Source: Terricaulis sp.
GTDB taxonomy: Bacteria; Pseudomonadota; Alphaproteobacteria; Caulobacterales; Aquidulcibacteraceae
Length of the DNA stretch: 64,000 nucleotides
Reading direction: 5' to 3'
Assembly (NCBI GenBank): GCA_024707365.1
Contig: JANPZV010000005.1
Location: forward strand, 372,001 to 436,000
In this document: in pieces, positions 53,868-64,000 of the stretch
Layout: each line of letters opens with the position of its first letter
How positions within the stretch are numbered: position 1 is the stretch's first letter
Notes under the pieces: model-generated
What the model was told of the DNA's origin: nothing
Database searches by the model: none
What the model saw: only the letters and a program-made list of their open reading frames with translations
Program-made: the position numbers and the translations under genes

Positions 53868-54137
53868 CTATTCCGCAGCCACTGCGAGCGGTGCAATGGA
53901 TACGAAGGTTTTGCCGTCGCGTTTGGTCGCGAACGCCACTTTGCCCTGACAAAGCGCAAAGAGGGTGTGATCGCGGCCAATGCCGACGTTGGTGCCGGGA
54001 TGAAATTTGGTGCCGCGCTGGCGCACGAGAATCTCGCCGCCATTGACGGACTGGCCGCCAAAACGCTTCACGCCCAGACGCTGACCCGGCGAGTCGCGAC
54101 CGTTGCGAGAGCTGCCGCCTGCTTTTTTGTGCGCCAT
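53868..54137 (-). CDS. rpmA: 50S ribosomal protein L27
   Basis: [28 protein letters not shown]. Confidence 0.98.
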   Translation of the reverse strand: MAHKKAGGSSRNGRDSPGQRLGVKRFGGQSVNGGEILVRQRGTKFHPGTNVGIGRDHTLFALCQGKVAFATKRDGKTFVSIAPLAVAAE

Positions 54138-54153
54138 GACGCCCTCTTAATCC

Positions 54154-54459
54154 TTAACCGATCGCGGTGATTTTGATGTGGCTTTCGGCCTGACGATGGC
54201 CGGCCTTGCGGCGATAGGTGTTGCGGCGCCGCTTCTTGAACACCGTGACCTTATCGCCCTTCTTGGTCTCGATCAGCTCACCGGTGACGGTGAGGCCCGC
54301 GAGCGCGGAGCCGAGCTTCACGTCCTTGCCGTCGCCCGTCATCAGCACGTCCGAGAACGTGATCTTGCCGCCGGCTTCGCCTTCGAGCTTTTCCACGACG
54401 ATCACATCGTCCTTGGCCACCCGGTATTGCTTGCCGCCCGTTTTGATTACCGCGAACAT
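54154..54459 (-). CDS. rplU: 50S ribosomal protein L21
   Basis: MFAVIKTGGKQYRVAKDDVIVVEKL; KRRRNTYRRKAGHRQ. Confidence 0.97.
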   Translation of the reverse strand: MFAVIKTGGKQYRVAKDDVIVVEKLEGEAGGKITFSDVLMTGDGKDVKLGSALAGLTVTGELIETKKGDKVTVFKKRRRNTYRRKAGHRQAESHIKITAIG

Positions 54460-54650
54460 CTCAACCTGCCTGCGGGGCCGCCCCATCGGGGTTCTGGCCC
54501 AAAATAAAATGCGCGCCCGGACGCAGCTCGCCCGGGCGGGGAGCGGGGATATAGAGCCAAGCCCCCTCAGGCGTCAATGCGCTCCCGAGTCAAATTTAGC
54601 GCTGATCTCAGCGCCAGAGCCCCCGAAGCCCGCCGGAATTTGCGGACGCC

Positions 54651-55019
54651 TCAAATACCGCCACCGTGAGGAGCTTGGGCGGCGCCCGCCTCCGATGCTG
54701 CGGAGCCTAGTTCCGGCTCATAAGCCTCAAGCCCCAGCGCCGCCACCACCTCCTTAACCGGCGTTTTCCGGCGCACCACGCGCATCATGCCGGGCTCTCC
54801 GCCCAGCACCACCGTCACCGCATCCTTGGGGCAAAGCTTGAGGCAATCAACCTCAACCACCCCCACCCGCGCGCGGCGGCCCTTGGCCAGCCGCAGCCGC
54901 TTGCGCAGCACTTTGCTCAAGCTTTTATCGCCATCAGCGCCAAAGCCGCCGCCCAGCTTTTTCGAGCATTTGCGGCAGATCAGGACCACCTCGCCCCACT
55001 GGCTGCGTGCGCTTTTCAT
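54651..55019 (-). CDS. (2Fe-2S) ferredoxin-like protein
   Basis: VLICRKCSKKLGG...VDCLKLCPKDAVTVV (CxxC...CxxxC thioredoxin-like ferredoxin pattern). Confidence 0.7.
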   Translation of the reverse strand: MKSARSQWGEVVLICRKCSKKLGGGFGADGDKSLSKVLRKRLRLAKGRRARVGVVEVDCLKLCPKDAVTVVLGGEPGMMRVVRRKTPVKEVVAALGLEAYEPELGSAASEAGAAQAPHGGGI

Positions 55020-55058
55020 CAGCCTGAGGTGCGCATGCGGGCGCCGCAGCGCAAGCCC

Positions 55059-55376
55059 TCAAGCCCCGCCCGCCGGCGCCGGCAAGCGCAGCTGCGCCGC
55101 CACCTCCGCGCTAGACGCACCAGCGCTCACGAGCGCGACCTTCGCCGGGCGGCCGCCGCGCAGCACCGTCACCGCGCGCCAGGGGCAGCGGTGCATGCAG
55201 GCGCTCTCGCGCACCTCCACGCCCGCGGCGGCCAGGCCAAGCTCGCGCCGCAGCAGTTCGATCAGCGCCATCTCGCCGCCGGGGCCAAAGCCGGCCCCAT
55301 TGAGCTTTTCGCTACAGGGGCCGCACACCTGAATGAAGTCCGGCAGCGGTCTTGGCGGTCTTGGCGGCTGGCCCAT
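55059..55376 (-). CDS. (2Fe-2S) ferredoxin-like protein, paralogue of the neighbouring gene
   Basis: IQVCGPCSEKLNG...SACMHRCPWRAVTVLRGG. Confidence 0.65.
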   Translation of the reverse strand: MGQPPRPPRPLPDFIQVCGPCSEKLNGAGFGPGGEMALIELLRRELGLAAAGVEVRESACMHRCPWRAVTVLRGGRPAKVALVSAGASSAEVAAQLRLPAPAGGA

Positions 55377-55615
55377 GCCGCCTGATGCTCCACGGCGCCC
55401 CGCCCCGCAAGGCCAATGCGCATTTGTGCGCAATCAGCGAATTGATCCGCGGCCAAGCTTGCCCTAAAGCGTGCCCTCCCTTCACCGGGAGCCGGGCGCC
55501 AACGCCAGCGTCCGTGATCTTGCCGTTTGGCGGCCAGATCGAATTGTCAGCGAGCGCCCGCGCCGGCCGCCTCCCCGCGCCAGCCCCGGCTGGCGCAAAG
55601 GAGATCAGGCGCAAC

Positions 55616-55705
<90 letters not shown>

Positions 55706-55706
55706 G

Positions 55707-55722
55707 GTTTTTTGCAAAAAAC
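55707..55722 (+). terminator. possible terminator-like palindrome after tRNA-Ser
   Basis: GTTTTTTGCAAAAAAC, AT-rich perfect palindrome. Confidence 0.4.
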
Positions 55723-55835
55723 TTAATAAAATCATCATTTAAAATTGCCCCCTAAGGCTGGCCTTTTGAGGCTACCCACAAACCTACCCACGCCAGCCTC
55801 GCTCGGGGTAAGCCCACGGGCCTAGTTCGCGGCGC

Positions 55836-58224
55836 TTAGGCCGACACGCTGGATTTGCCGCCGGTGACGCCATCCCATTGCAGCGCGATGCGCTTGCCGA
55901 GGAAGGCTTCGATGTCGGCGGCGCCATAGCCGAGCTCGCCCAGAATCTCGCGTGTGTTCGCCCAAGCGCGGCGCCGGCCCTTTGCGCACGCCGGGCGTGC
56001 CCATGAGCCGGTTGAACAGCCCAAGCTCTCGGATGTGCCCGTACATGGAGTTTTTATGCTCAAGCACGCGATCGGTGTTGAGCGCCCAATCCTCCCACAA
56101 CACTTTGTCGGGCCAGGTGGTTTCCCGCACGATCTCCGCCGCCGCGCCCGCCGCCTCCAGCGCCGCGAAGGCGTCCGCAGCCGTACGACCAGCAAAGAAC
56201 GGCGCAATCGCGTCTTGGAGCGCAGCATCATTTTTCGCGCGCGCTTGGGGATTGGAAAAGCGCTTGTCCTCAGTGAGCCCAGGCTGGCCGATGGCGCGCG
56301 CCAGCGCGGCGAAACGGCCATCATCGCGGCAGCAGATGCAAACCCAGCCATCATTGGTGCGATAGATGCGGTCGAGCGCGCCAAAGCCGGTTTGCGCTTT
56401 ATCGAGGCGGAAGCCGTAGACCACCTTTTTGTTCTTATCGAGGAAATGCTCGGCCGTGGTGAACAGGCTCGAATGCAATTGCGGGCATTCGACATAATCG
56501 CCTTCGCCGGTGACGGCGCGGCGCTCGATCGCCATCAACACCGCAACGGCGCCAAGGAAACCGTTATTGTAGTCCTCGTTGCCAAACACAGAGCGGGTTG
56601 GCGGATTGCCCTCTCCGCCGCCTTCGTACAGCAGCCCCGTCCAGCCGCTCACAAGCGGCGCGAAGGATTTCAACAGCGATTTCGGCCCGCGCGAGCCGTA
56701 GCCCGGCAGATACGCGTAAATGAGACCAGGCTTCATCGCGGCCATCGCCGTGTAGCCGATGCCGAGCTTGTCGGCTTTGCCGGGCCGGAGGTTGTGCATC
56801 ATCACATCTGCGGTCGCGACGAGCTTCTTGGCGATCTCCAACGCTTCGGGCTTTTTGAGATCAAGCACGATGTCGCGCTTGCCGCGCTGGGCGGCGTCGA
56901 ACACGTCCGGCAGCGGGCGCATCTGATCGCCATCGGGCGTTTCCACCTTGATCACGTCCGCGCCAAGATCCGACATCAGCCGCCCGGCAAAGCCGCAAGC
57001 GAAAAACGAACTGAAATCCAGAACGCGCAAACCCGCCAGCGGATGCCTCACCGCGCCTGTCGCGGCCGCGCGCGCAGCGCGCTTGCGCGCCATGAGGTCG
57101 TCCAACAGCCCGTTATGCGCGCCGATCACAGGCGCAGGCGTAGGCGTTGCTGGCTTTGATCGCGCAAAATGCACGGCAGGGGCTGCTTGGTGAATTTCAC
57201 CAAAGTCTGGGTCCGGCAGGGCGATACGCTGGCCGACAAATTCGACCTGATCGTCGAGCAGAATTTCCGCAGGCTCAAGTACGGGGAGCGCCGCCACATC
57301 GGCCTCATGGAAAAGCCGAATCCACTCATCGCGAGGTTTCGCTTTGAACGATTCAAAAATATCCACGCGCGCGACTTGATATTCGTCATCGGTCAAAGGC
57401 GTGGCCATCTCGGGCCCTTTGATCTCCTGAATGCGATGGCCGAGGCCAAGAATATCCATGGTGCGTTTAAACGCGCCCGGCCCGCCGGTGTGCATCTGCA
57501 GGAACAAGCCGTCGGCGCACTCGAACATCGCGGTGACGAGGCGCACGCGGCCAAAGCGGTCCACCGCGCCGGCGTCACCTTTCTTGATGTAAGATATGCC
57601 GTCTTCCTGCCACCAATTGTTCATCGGCGATTGCGCGAGCATGGCATCGAGCAACGACGCCTCGGTATATTGCCCCTCCCCGTTCGCACGCCGCGCGCGC
57701 AAGGCGGAAAGCACATTGATCACCGCGAGAAACGCCTGCCCATAGTGCAAAGCGGGGTGGCCAAGATACATCGGGCCGGGCCGGAAGGAGCTCGCCTTCT
57801 CCGCCATCGTGCCAAGCAGCGCTGCGGCGAGCGATTCACCATAGGGGCGCCCCGCAAACGGGGTGTCATCGCCATAGGCCACAAGCGCGCCGATGATGAG
57901 ATCGGGATTGCGCTTGGAGAGGCTTGGCTGATCAAGGCCAAGCCGCGCCGCGTCATCGGTTTCCAACGAATGCAGCAGAATATCGGCGCCATCGATTAGG
58001 CGGAGAATTTTCTCCCGATCGCCCGCGTCATCAAGCGCAAGCTCCACGCTGCGTTTGCCGCGATCCCAGGCTTTGCGGGAAAGATCATGCGCGTAAAACG
58101 CCCCGCCCGGCGGCTCGACCTTCAAAACATCCGCGCCGTGATCAGCCAGCAGCATGCCGGCGATCGCGCCCGGCATAACCTGCGAAATATCGACGACGAC
58201 AAGCCCTTCGAGCGGTCCCGGCAT
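55836..58224 (-). pseudogene. tandem two-domain CaiB/BaiF CoA-transferase (about 800 aa), frameshifted near C-terminus
   Basis: two CaiB domains: GLVVVDISQVMPGAIAGMLLADHGADVLKVEPPGG and [37 protein letters not shown]-terminal EILGELGYGAADIEAFLGKRIALQWD in the alternate frame. Confidence 0.85.
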
Positions 58225-58258
58225 GTTCTTCCTTCCCTTTGCACCTGTGTAGACAATT

Positions 58259-58274
58259 ACGCACTACGGTGCAA
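58259..58274. promoter_or_regulatory. predicted operator site A (ACGCAC-TACG-GTGCAA)
   Basis: imperfect match to the cluster palindrome, upstream of the tandem CaiB gene. Confidence 0.5.
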
Positions 58275-58296
58275 TATTTAGCGCTCGCCCTTCGTT

Positions 58297-59398
58297 TCAG
58301 GGCGTTTTCAGCGAACCGGCGTCCACACCCCAATCGGCGAGCGCCTCAAGCGTGTGCGCCCCGAGCGCGGGCGGCGGCCCTTGCACAGCGCCGGGCGTGC
58401 GGGAAAAGCGCGGCGCGGGCGCAGGCTGGGTGATCCCATCGAGCTCGATAAAGCTTTCGCGCGCGCGATTGTGCGGGTGCTGCGGCGCTTCCTTAAGACT
58501 CAGGACCGGGGCGAAACATGCGTCCGTGCCCTCAAGCAACGCGCACCATTCATCGCGCGTCCGCTTTGCGAAAATGGCGGCGAGCTTTTCTTTCTGCGCC
58601 GGCCACAGCGCGCGATCACGCTGGTTCTGGAAAATCGGATCGTCGATCCCAGCTTTCTCTAACAAAAGCGCGTAAAATTGCGGCTCGATCGGCCCGAGTG
58701 AAATCCAAGCGCCATCGGCGCATTGGTAGGTATCGTAAAACGGCGCGGCGCCATCAATGATATTGGCTTCGCGCTCGTCGCGCCAAAAGCCCTGCGCGAT
58801 AAAGCTGTAAAACAGCGCCATGAGCGAGGCCGCGCCCTCCGTCACCGCGCAATCGACCACTTGGCCCTCGCCCGTCTCGCGCGCATGGATGACGCCCGCA
58901 AGCAAGCCAAGCGCCATGTAGAGCGAGCCGCCGCCAAAATCGCCGACGACATTGAGCGGCGGAGCAGGCTTCGCCTCAGGCCCAATCGCATGCAGCGCGC
59001 CTGAGAGCGCGATGTAGTTGATGTCATGCCCAGCCGCGTGCGCCAGCGGGCCGGTCTGCCCCCAACCAGTGAGCCGGCCGTAGACCAGCTTCGGGTTGCG
59101 CGCGAGCGCCACATCGGGCCCAAGCCCCAAGCGCTCCATCACGCCGGGGCGGAAGCCTTCAAACAAGGCATCCGCTCTCTCAATCAGGCTAAGGCAAATC
59201 TGGATCGCCTCCGGCGATTTCAGATCGAGCGCCACCGAGCGGCGGCCGCGATCGGTGACGTTCGAGGGCTGGCTCGCGCGGGCGATCGATGCGGATGACA
59301 TCGGCGCCGAGATCAGAGAGCAGCATGCCGCAGAACGGGCCCGGCCCGATCCCGCCGAACTCAATGATCTTTAGGCCAGAGAGCGGTCCTTGACGCAC
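58297..59398 (-). pseudogene. CaiB/BaiF CoA-transferase, frameshifted near N-terminus
   Basis: [39 protein letters not shown] (ORF 59189..59398) then [24 protein letters not shown] (ORF 58297..59364). Confidence 0.87.
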
Positions 59399-59412
59399 GC
59401 AACGCCCCCCGC

Positions 59413-60282
59413 TCAGCCTTCGCCTGCAGCTTTTTTGTTGGCCTTAGCCATATCCTTGGCGCCCATGCCGCCAACCAGATTGCCGGTGGTGAGCTGATTA
59501 TGCGCATGCGCCAGATGGTGCATGTGGAAGATTGCATCCATCGAGGCGCGCTTGCCTTGCATATTCTCGATGAAATTCATCGCCTGCTTGGTGAGCGTGA
59601 GGCCAAAGCGCGGGCGCGTGGCGATTTCGTCAGCGATCGCGGCGGTTTCTTCTTCCAGCTTATCGCGCGGCACCACGCGATTGATCACGCCGAAATCATA
59701 GAAACGCTGCGCCGAAAAACGCTGGCCGAGATAAAGGAATTCACGCGCGATGCGTGTGGGCAGCTCCCAAAGATGGGCGGTGTATTCCACGCCCGGCACG
59801 CCCATGCGCACCACCGGATCTTGGAAGAAGGCGTCATCGGAGGCCACGATCATATCGCACACCATCGCCAGCATCAGCCCGCCGGCGACGCACGCGCCCT
59901 GCACCATCGCGATCGATGGCTTGTTCATCTCCGCCCAGCGGCGGCAGAGGCCAAGATAAACATCCTGCTCCACCGTATATTGCTTTTCCGCGCCCTCCTT
60001 GGTGAGCGGATCATCCCACAGCAGCGAGCGCGCACGCGGCAAGTGCAGATCTTTTTCCGGCGTGCCCATATCGTGCCCGGCGGAGAAATGCTTGCCGCGC
60101 GCCGCCAGCACCACAACGCGCACCGCATCGTCATCGGTGGCGCGGCGGAAGGCGGCGTCGAGCTGATCGAGCAAGCGATAATTCTGCGCGTTGCTGGAGC
60201 TGGGCCGGTTGAGCCACACCCAGGCCACGGCGCCACGGGTTTCGTACTCGATGAAAACGGGTTCAGCAGCTGAATCGGCCAT
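59413..60282 (-). CDS. enoyl-CoA hydratase
   Basis: [77 protein letters not shown]. Confidence 0.93.
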   Translation of the reverse strand: MADSAAEPVFIEYETRGAVAWVWLNRPSSSNAQNYRLLDQLDAAFRRATDDDAVRVVVLAARGKHFSAGHDMGTPEKDLHLPRARSLLWDDPLTKEGAEKQYTVEQDVYLGLCRRWAEMNKPSIAMVQGACVAGGLMLAMVCDMIVASDDAFFQDPVVRMGVPGVEYTAHLWELPTRIAREFLYLGQRFSAQRFYDFGVINRVVPRDKLEEETAAIADEIATRPRFGLTLTKQAMNFIENMQGKRASMDAIFHMHHLAHAHNQLTTGNLVGGMGAKDMAKANKKAAGEG

Positions 60283-60327
60283 TATGGTTCCTCCCTGCGC
60301 CCCAGGGTCGACGCCCAGGCCGCATAT

Positions 60328-60343
60328 TTGCACTTTAGTGCAA
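60328..60343. promoter_or_regulatory. predicted operator site B, perfect palindrome TTGCACTTTAGTGCAA
   Basis: upstream of the enoyl-CoA hydratase gene; shared with sites A, C, D. Confidence 0.65.
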
Positions 60344-60362
60344 TTTTATGGAGACGCAACCG

Positions 60363-61607
60363 CTAGGGCGCGATCTTGCCGGCGATGGCGCCCGCGCCGG
60401 CCAGCGCGGCAAGTTCGGATTCTGTCAACCCGAGCCAATCGGCGAGCCCCGCGCCGGTGTGCTCACCCAGGCGCGGCGGCGGGCGCACAAAACGCGCCGG
60501 CGTCTCACTCAGCTTGCCGGCAAACGCAACCGAGGGGATCGGCGCGCCATCTTCGCGGGTGAAGCGATGCACAACCCCGCGCGCCTCGACGAAGGGATCG
60601 TTGAACGTCTGATCCAGGCTATTCACCGGCCCCGATGGCACCCCGCGCGAGGTGAGCGCCTGCACCAGATCGGCCACTTGATGCTGGCCGATAAAATCCT
60701 GCAGCGTGGATTCAAGCGCGATGCGGTGGAGCACGCGATTGCTGTTGGTTCCGTAGCGCGGTTCTTTGGCGAGATCGGGCGCGCCCAGCACATTGCACAG
60801 CAAAGCAAATTGCCGGTCATTGCCGACAGCAACGACAATCGGCCCATCCTTGCCGTTGAACACCCCGTAGGGCACCACCGTTGGGTGCCAATTGCCCAAA
60901 CGCCCTGGGGGTTTTCCACTCACCAGATAGCTGAGCCCCTGATTGGCCAGCATGGCGATCTGCGTGTCGAGCAGAGAGCAATCGATATACTGGCCCTGCC
61001 CCGTGCGCTCCGCATGACGCAGCGCCATCAGCACCGAAACCGCGGCATACATGCCGGTTGAAACATCGGCCAAGGCGACGCCTGGCTTGGTGGGCGGGCC
61101 ATCGGGATCGCCGGTGATGCTCATCATCCCGCCCATGGCTTGGGCGACGAAATCATAGCCGGGCAGATCTGCGTAAGGGCCTGTCTGGCCAAAGCCGGTG
61201 ATTGAGCAATAGATGAGCTTGGGATTGATCGCCGATAGGCTCTCATAATCGAGCCCATAGCGCTTGAGCCCGCCCAGCTTGAAATTCTCCACCACGATAT
61301 CGGCGTGCGCGGCCAGCTTGCGGATCAGCGCCGCCCCTTCGGGGCTGGCGAGATTGACCGCGATCGAGCGTTTGTTGCGATTGCATGAGAGGTAATAAGC
61401 GCTGCGCCCCGGCTCGGTTTCACCCGGCTCCGGCGGCAGATTGGGCGGCCCCCATTTGCGGGTGTCATCCCCGCCATTGGGATCTTCGATCTTGATCACG
61501 TCCGCGCCAAAATCGGCCAGGATCTGCGTGCACCAAGGGCCGGCAAGAACCCTTGATAAATCAAGCACTTTAACGCCCTCAAGCGCCTTTGCCCCGGCCT
61601 CGTTCAC
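60363..61607 (-). CDS. CaiB/BaiF CoA-transferase
   Basis: GVKVLDLSRVLAGPWCTQILADFGADVIKIEDPNGGDDTRKWGPP. Confidence 0.95.
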   Translation of the reverse strand: MNEAGAKALEGVKVLDLSRVLAGPWCTQILADFGADVIKIEDPNGGDDTRKWGPPNLPPEPGETEPGRSAYYLSCNRNKRSIAVNLASPEGAALIRKLAAHADIVVENFKLGGLKRYGLDYESLSAINPKLIYCSITGFGQTGPYADLPGYDFVAQAMGGMMSITGDPDGPPTKPGVALADVSTGMYAAVSVLMALRHAERTGQGQYIDCSLLDTQIAMLANQGLSYLVSGKPPGRLGNWHPTVVPYGVFNGKDGPIVVAVGNDRQFALLCNVLGAPDLAKEPRYGTNSNRVLHRIALESTLQDFIGQHQVADLVQALTSRGVPSGPVNSLDQTFNDPFVEARGVVHRFTREDGAPIPSVAFAGKLSETPARFVRPPPRLGEHTGAGLADWLGLTESELAALAGAGAIAGKIAP

Positions 61608-61717
61608 GCATGTTCTCCTATCTGCCGCCGCCGGAGCCTAGCCGCGAAGCGCGCCGCCGCACAACATATTTTGCACCATCGGATACTTTTGAATGGCGGC
61701 GACAAGGTCTGTCGAAT

Positions 61718-61733
61718 TTGCATTATGGTGCAT
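61718..61733. promoter_or_regulatory. predicted operator site C, TTGCATTATGGTGCAT
   Basis: in the divergent intergenic region between two CaiB genes. Confidence 0.6.
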
Positions 61734-61797
61734 TTTTATCATTGCCTGATGCGCCCCGCCTGGCGCAAGGTGGCGCAAACACAAGAAGGCGAGGATC

Positions 61798-63042
61798 ATG
61801 TTCGACCTGCTGAAAGGCGTGCGCGTGCTGGAGTTCGGCATTTTGCTGAATGGCGATCATCTGGGCATGCTTTTGAGCGATCTTGGCGCTGAAGTCATCA
61901 AGGTGGAAGAGCCCGGCACAGGCGATTATCTCCGCGACATGCTGGGCCAAATCACGCCCCACCATAGCCCCGCGCATCTGCAGGTGAACAAAAACAAGAA
62001 AAGCGTCACCATCAATGTGCGCACCGAGGCCGGCAAGCGCGCCTTCTTTGAATTGCTCAAGAGCGTCGATATTTTCGCGGACGGGCTGCGCGGCGGCGCC
62101 TGCGAGGCGATGGGCGTCGGCTATGAGGCCCAGCGCGCAGTGAAGCCAGACATCATCTACATGGCCAATACCGGCTTTGGGCTCACCGGCCCTTACGCGC
62201 GCCTTGGCGCGCACGGCTATTCGATGCTCGCGATCGTTGGCGGGCTGCCCGCGAAGAAAGATGAAAACGGCTTCGTCGATCGCACCGAAAGCACCGACTT
62301 GTTTGGCGGCGTCAAAGGCGGCTCAGGCGCGCCCTTTGCGGTGATGGCCGCACTCGCGGCGCTGTGGCGGCGGGGCCAAACAGGGCAAGGCGCACTGATT
62401 GATGTCGCCGCGTCCGATGCGAACATGGCCGCCTCCTGGGGCGCGGTGGTGACCAACCTCAATTACGATCGCATCACCGATCTCACCGGCATGGCTCCAC
62501 GCGGCAAGCCGAATGACGGCTGGCCGGCCGGCTCAATCTATTACGCGCTCTACGAGGCCAAGGACGGCCGCTTCATCATGTTCTGCGCGATCGAGCCAAA
62601 ATTCTGGTACAATTTCTGCGACGCTGTCGGCCGCGATGATTTGCGCGGCAAAATCCGCACCGACATCCCCGTCGATTATGGCATCGATCGCCCGGAGATG
62701 CGCCAGGTGCTGGCGGATATTTTCCGCAGCAAGGATTCGGCCGAATGGATGCGCATTGCGCTTGAGCAAAACGTCCCGCTCGCGGTCGCCAACACGCTCG
62801 ACCAAACCCCGGACGATCCGCATAACAAAGCGCGCGGCATGCTGCTTGAGGGCGAGCATCCCGGTGCAGGGCCGTTCACCTATCTGCGCTACCCGGCGAT
62901 CATTGATGGCGCCCACAGCGGGGTTGCGATCCCCGCCCCCGCGCTCGGCGCGCACACCGAAGAGGTGCTTGCCGGCATTGGCCTCAGCGATGCGGAGATC
63001 GCCGCGGCCCAGGAAAAGCCGGCGCGGGCGAAGAAAGCATGA
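61798..63042 (+). CDS. CaiB/BaiF CoA-transferase
   Basis: [44 protein letters not shown]. Confidence 0.94.
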   Translation: MFDLLKGVRVLEFGILLNGDHLGMLLSDLGAEVIKVEEPGTGDYLRDMLGQITPHHSPAHLQVNKNKKSVTINVRTEAGKRAFFELLKSVDIFADGLRGGACEAMGVGYEAQRAVKPDIIYMANTGFGLTGPYARLGAHGYSMLAIVGGLPAKKDENGFVDRTESTDLFGGVKGGSGAPFAVMAALAALWRRGQTGQGALIDVAASDANMAASWGAVVTNLNYDRITDLTGMAPRGKPNDGWPAGSIYYALYEAKDGRFIMFCAIEPKFWYNFCDAVGRDDLRGKIRTDIPVDYGIDRPEMRQVLADIFRSKDSAEWMRIALEQNVPLAVANTLDQTPDDPHNKARGMLLEGEHPGAGPFTYLRYPAIIDGAHSGVAIPAPALGAHTEEVLAGIGLSDAEIAAAQEKPARAKKA

Positions 63043-63059
63043 GCGCGCCCGCGCAAAAT

Positions 63060-63075
63060 TTGCATGGATGGGCAT
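63060..63075. promoter_or_regulatory. predicted operator site D, TTGCATGGATGGGCAT
   Basis: degenerate match upstream of the tetR gene; additional half-site GTGCAATTTT at 63144. Confidence 0.4.
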
Positions 63076-63223
63076 ATTTTGCCACAAAAGGCCGTGAATT
63101 GGAGCCTTCACGCCAGCGCGCGGCGCGGGCGAACGCGAGCGGAGTGCAATTTTGTGACCCCGCCATTGTTGGCCGCGTGAACGAAGCTGCTTAGAGTCAG
63201 AGTGGAAATCGGAGTTCATTCTG

Positions 63224-63955
63224 GTGAATCAGCCCAAGAAAAAGCCTGCGGAAATAGAGCCGGAAGCCGGCATGACCTACGCCAGCCCCGCCATCCATGA
63301 CCGGCGCAGGCGCATTCTGGAAGAAACGCGCAAGATGATCGCCGAGCGCGGCCTCGCTGGGTTCAGCATGGATGAGATCGGCAAGCGCGCGGGCGTGGCC
63401 AAGCGCACGCTCTATAATGCCTACCAAACCAAGGAGCGCATGATCGCCATCGCGATCCATGAATATTTCGAGCGCTACCTCACACACATCCCCTACACCG
63501 GGCCGGTCGGATCGCTGCAGCGCAATGTCGAGCGCATGGTTTTCGTGGTGAACCGCAATCGCCAGCTGCGAAATTACATCAGCGCGCTGATGTCGATCTA
63601 TTTCAGCGTTGAAGCCGATAGCGACATCTGGACGACGATGCACTCCATGGCGGTTGAGTCGAACCTGCAATGGATCAACTCGATGAAGGCGAAACGCCAG
63701 CTGCAGCCTTGGATCGATCCGCAACAACTGGCTGATGATGTCGTGCGCCTTGAATATTCAATCATCAATGATTGGAGCCGCGGCAATATCGATGATGACG
63801 ACGTCGTGCTTCACGTTGTGAGCGCCTGCTTGACGCTGGCATGCGGGGCCGCGCGCGGGGCTGCGCGAAAGCAGATCGAAGACATGCTGCAGGAACTCCA
63901 CACGTCCGGCATCCCGCAGCCGGCGCTGCCCATTTCGCGCAAGCGCAAAAGCTGA
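63224..63955 (+). CDS. TetR/AcrR family transcriptional regulator
   Basis: RRRILEETRKMIAERGLAGFSMDEIGKRAGVAKRTLYNAYQTKERMIAIAI; GTG start. Confidence 0.9.
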   Translation: MNQPKKKPAEIEPEAGMTYASPAIHDRRRRILEETRKMIAERGLAGFSMDEIGKRAGVAKRTLYNAYQTKERMIAIAIHEYFERYLTHIPYTGPVGSLQRNVERMVFVVNRNRQLRNYISALMSIYFSVEADSDIWTTMHSMAVESNLQWINSMKAKRQLQPWIDPQQLADDVVRLEYSIINDWSRGNIDDDDVVLHVVSACLTLACGAARGAARKQIEDMLQELHTSGIPQPALPISRKRKS

Positions 63956-64000
63956 GCTTTAAGGAGCATATCGTGCACGCCGCTGACTCGCGCCTCCTCG

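Noticed and set aside
55954-57159. 401-aa plus-strand ORF within the tandem CaiB gene
   Set aside because: Antisense frame of a clear CoA-transferase.

Overview
GC-rich alphaproteobacterial chromosomal segment, mostly housekeeping genes: rlmN, murI, rsmB, rpe, purH, NAD-GDH, zapE, sdhCDA plus a separated sdhB, asd, rplU-rpmA, tRNA-Ser(CGA), and a CaiB/enoyl-CoA hydratase cluster with a TetR regulator. The best find is a complete IS110-family element (about 17902-19029) whose ends can be resolved to a CT core. The leader upstream of its transposase folds into two guide-bearing domains. One domain carries an exact 11-nt copy of the predicted circle junction (ACAGTCGCTTG), and the other carries partial matches to both sides of the reconstructed target, so this looks like a complete bridge-RNA recombinase system inserted into a REP-like hairpin. 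A second find is a repeated palindrome (TTGCAY-N4-GTGCAW) upstream of the transcription units of the CaiB/TetR cluster, which looks like an unrecorded local regulon. About 14 conserved genes or gene segments are broken by single-site frameshifts, often at homopolymers or CG repeats. This most likely reflects uncorrected assembly indels, and many small ORFs in the track are artefacts of it or of high-GC antisense reading. All assignments come from reading the sequence; no searches or folding programs were run.
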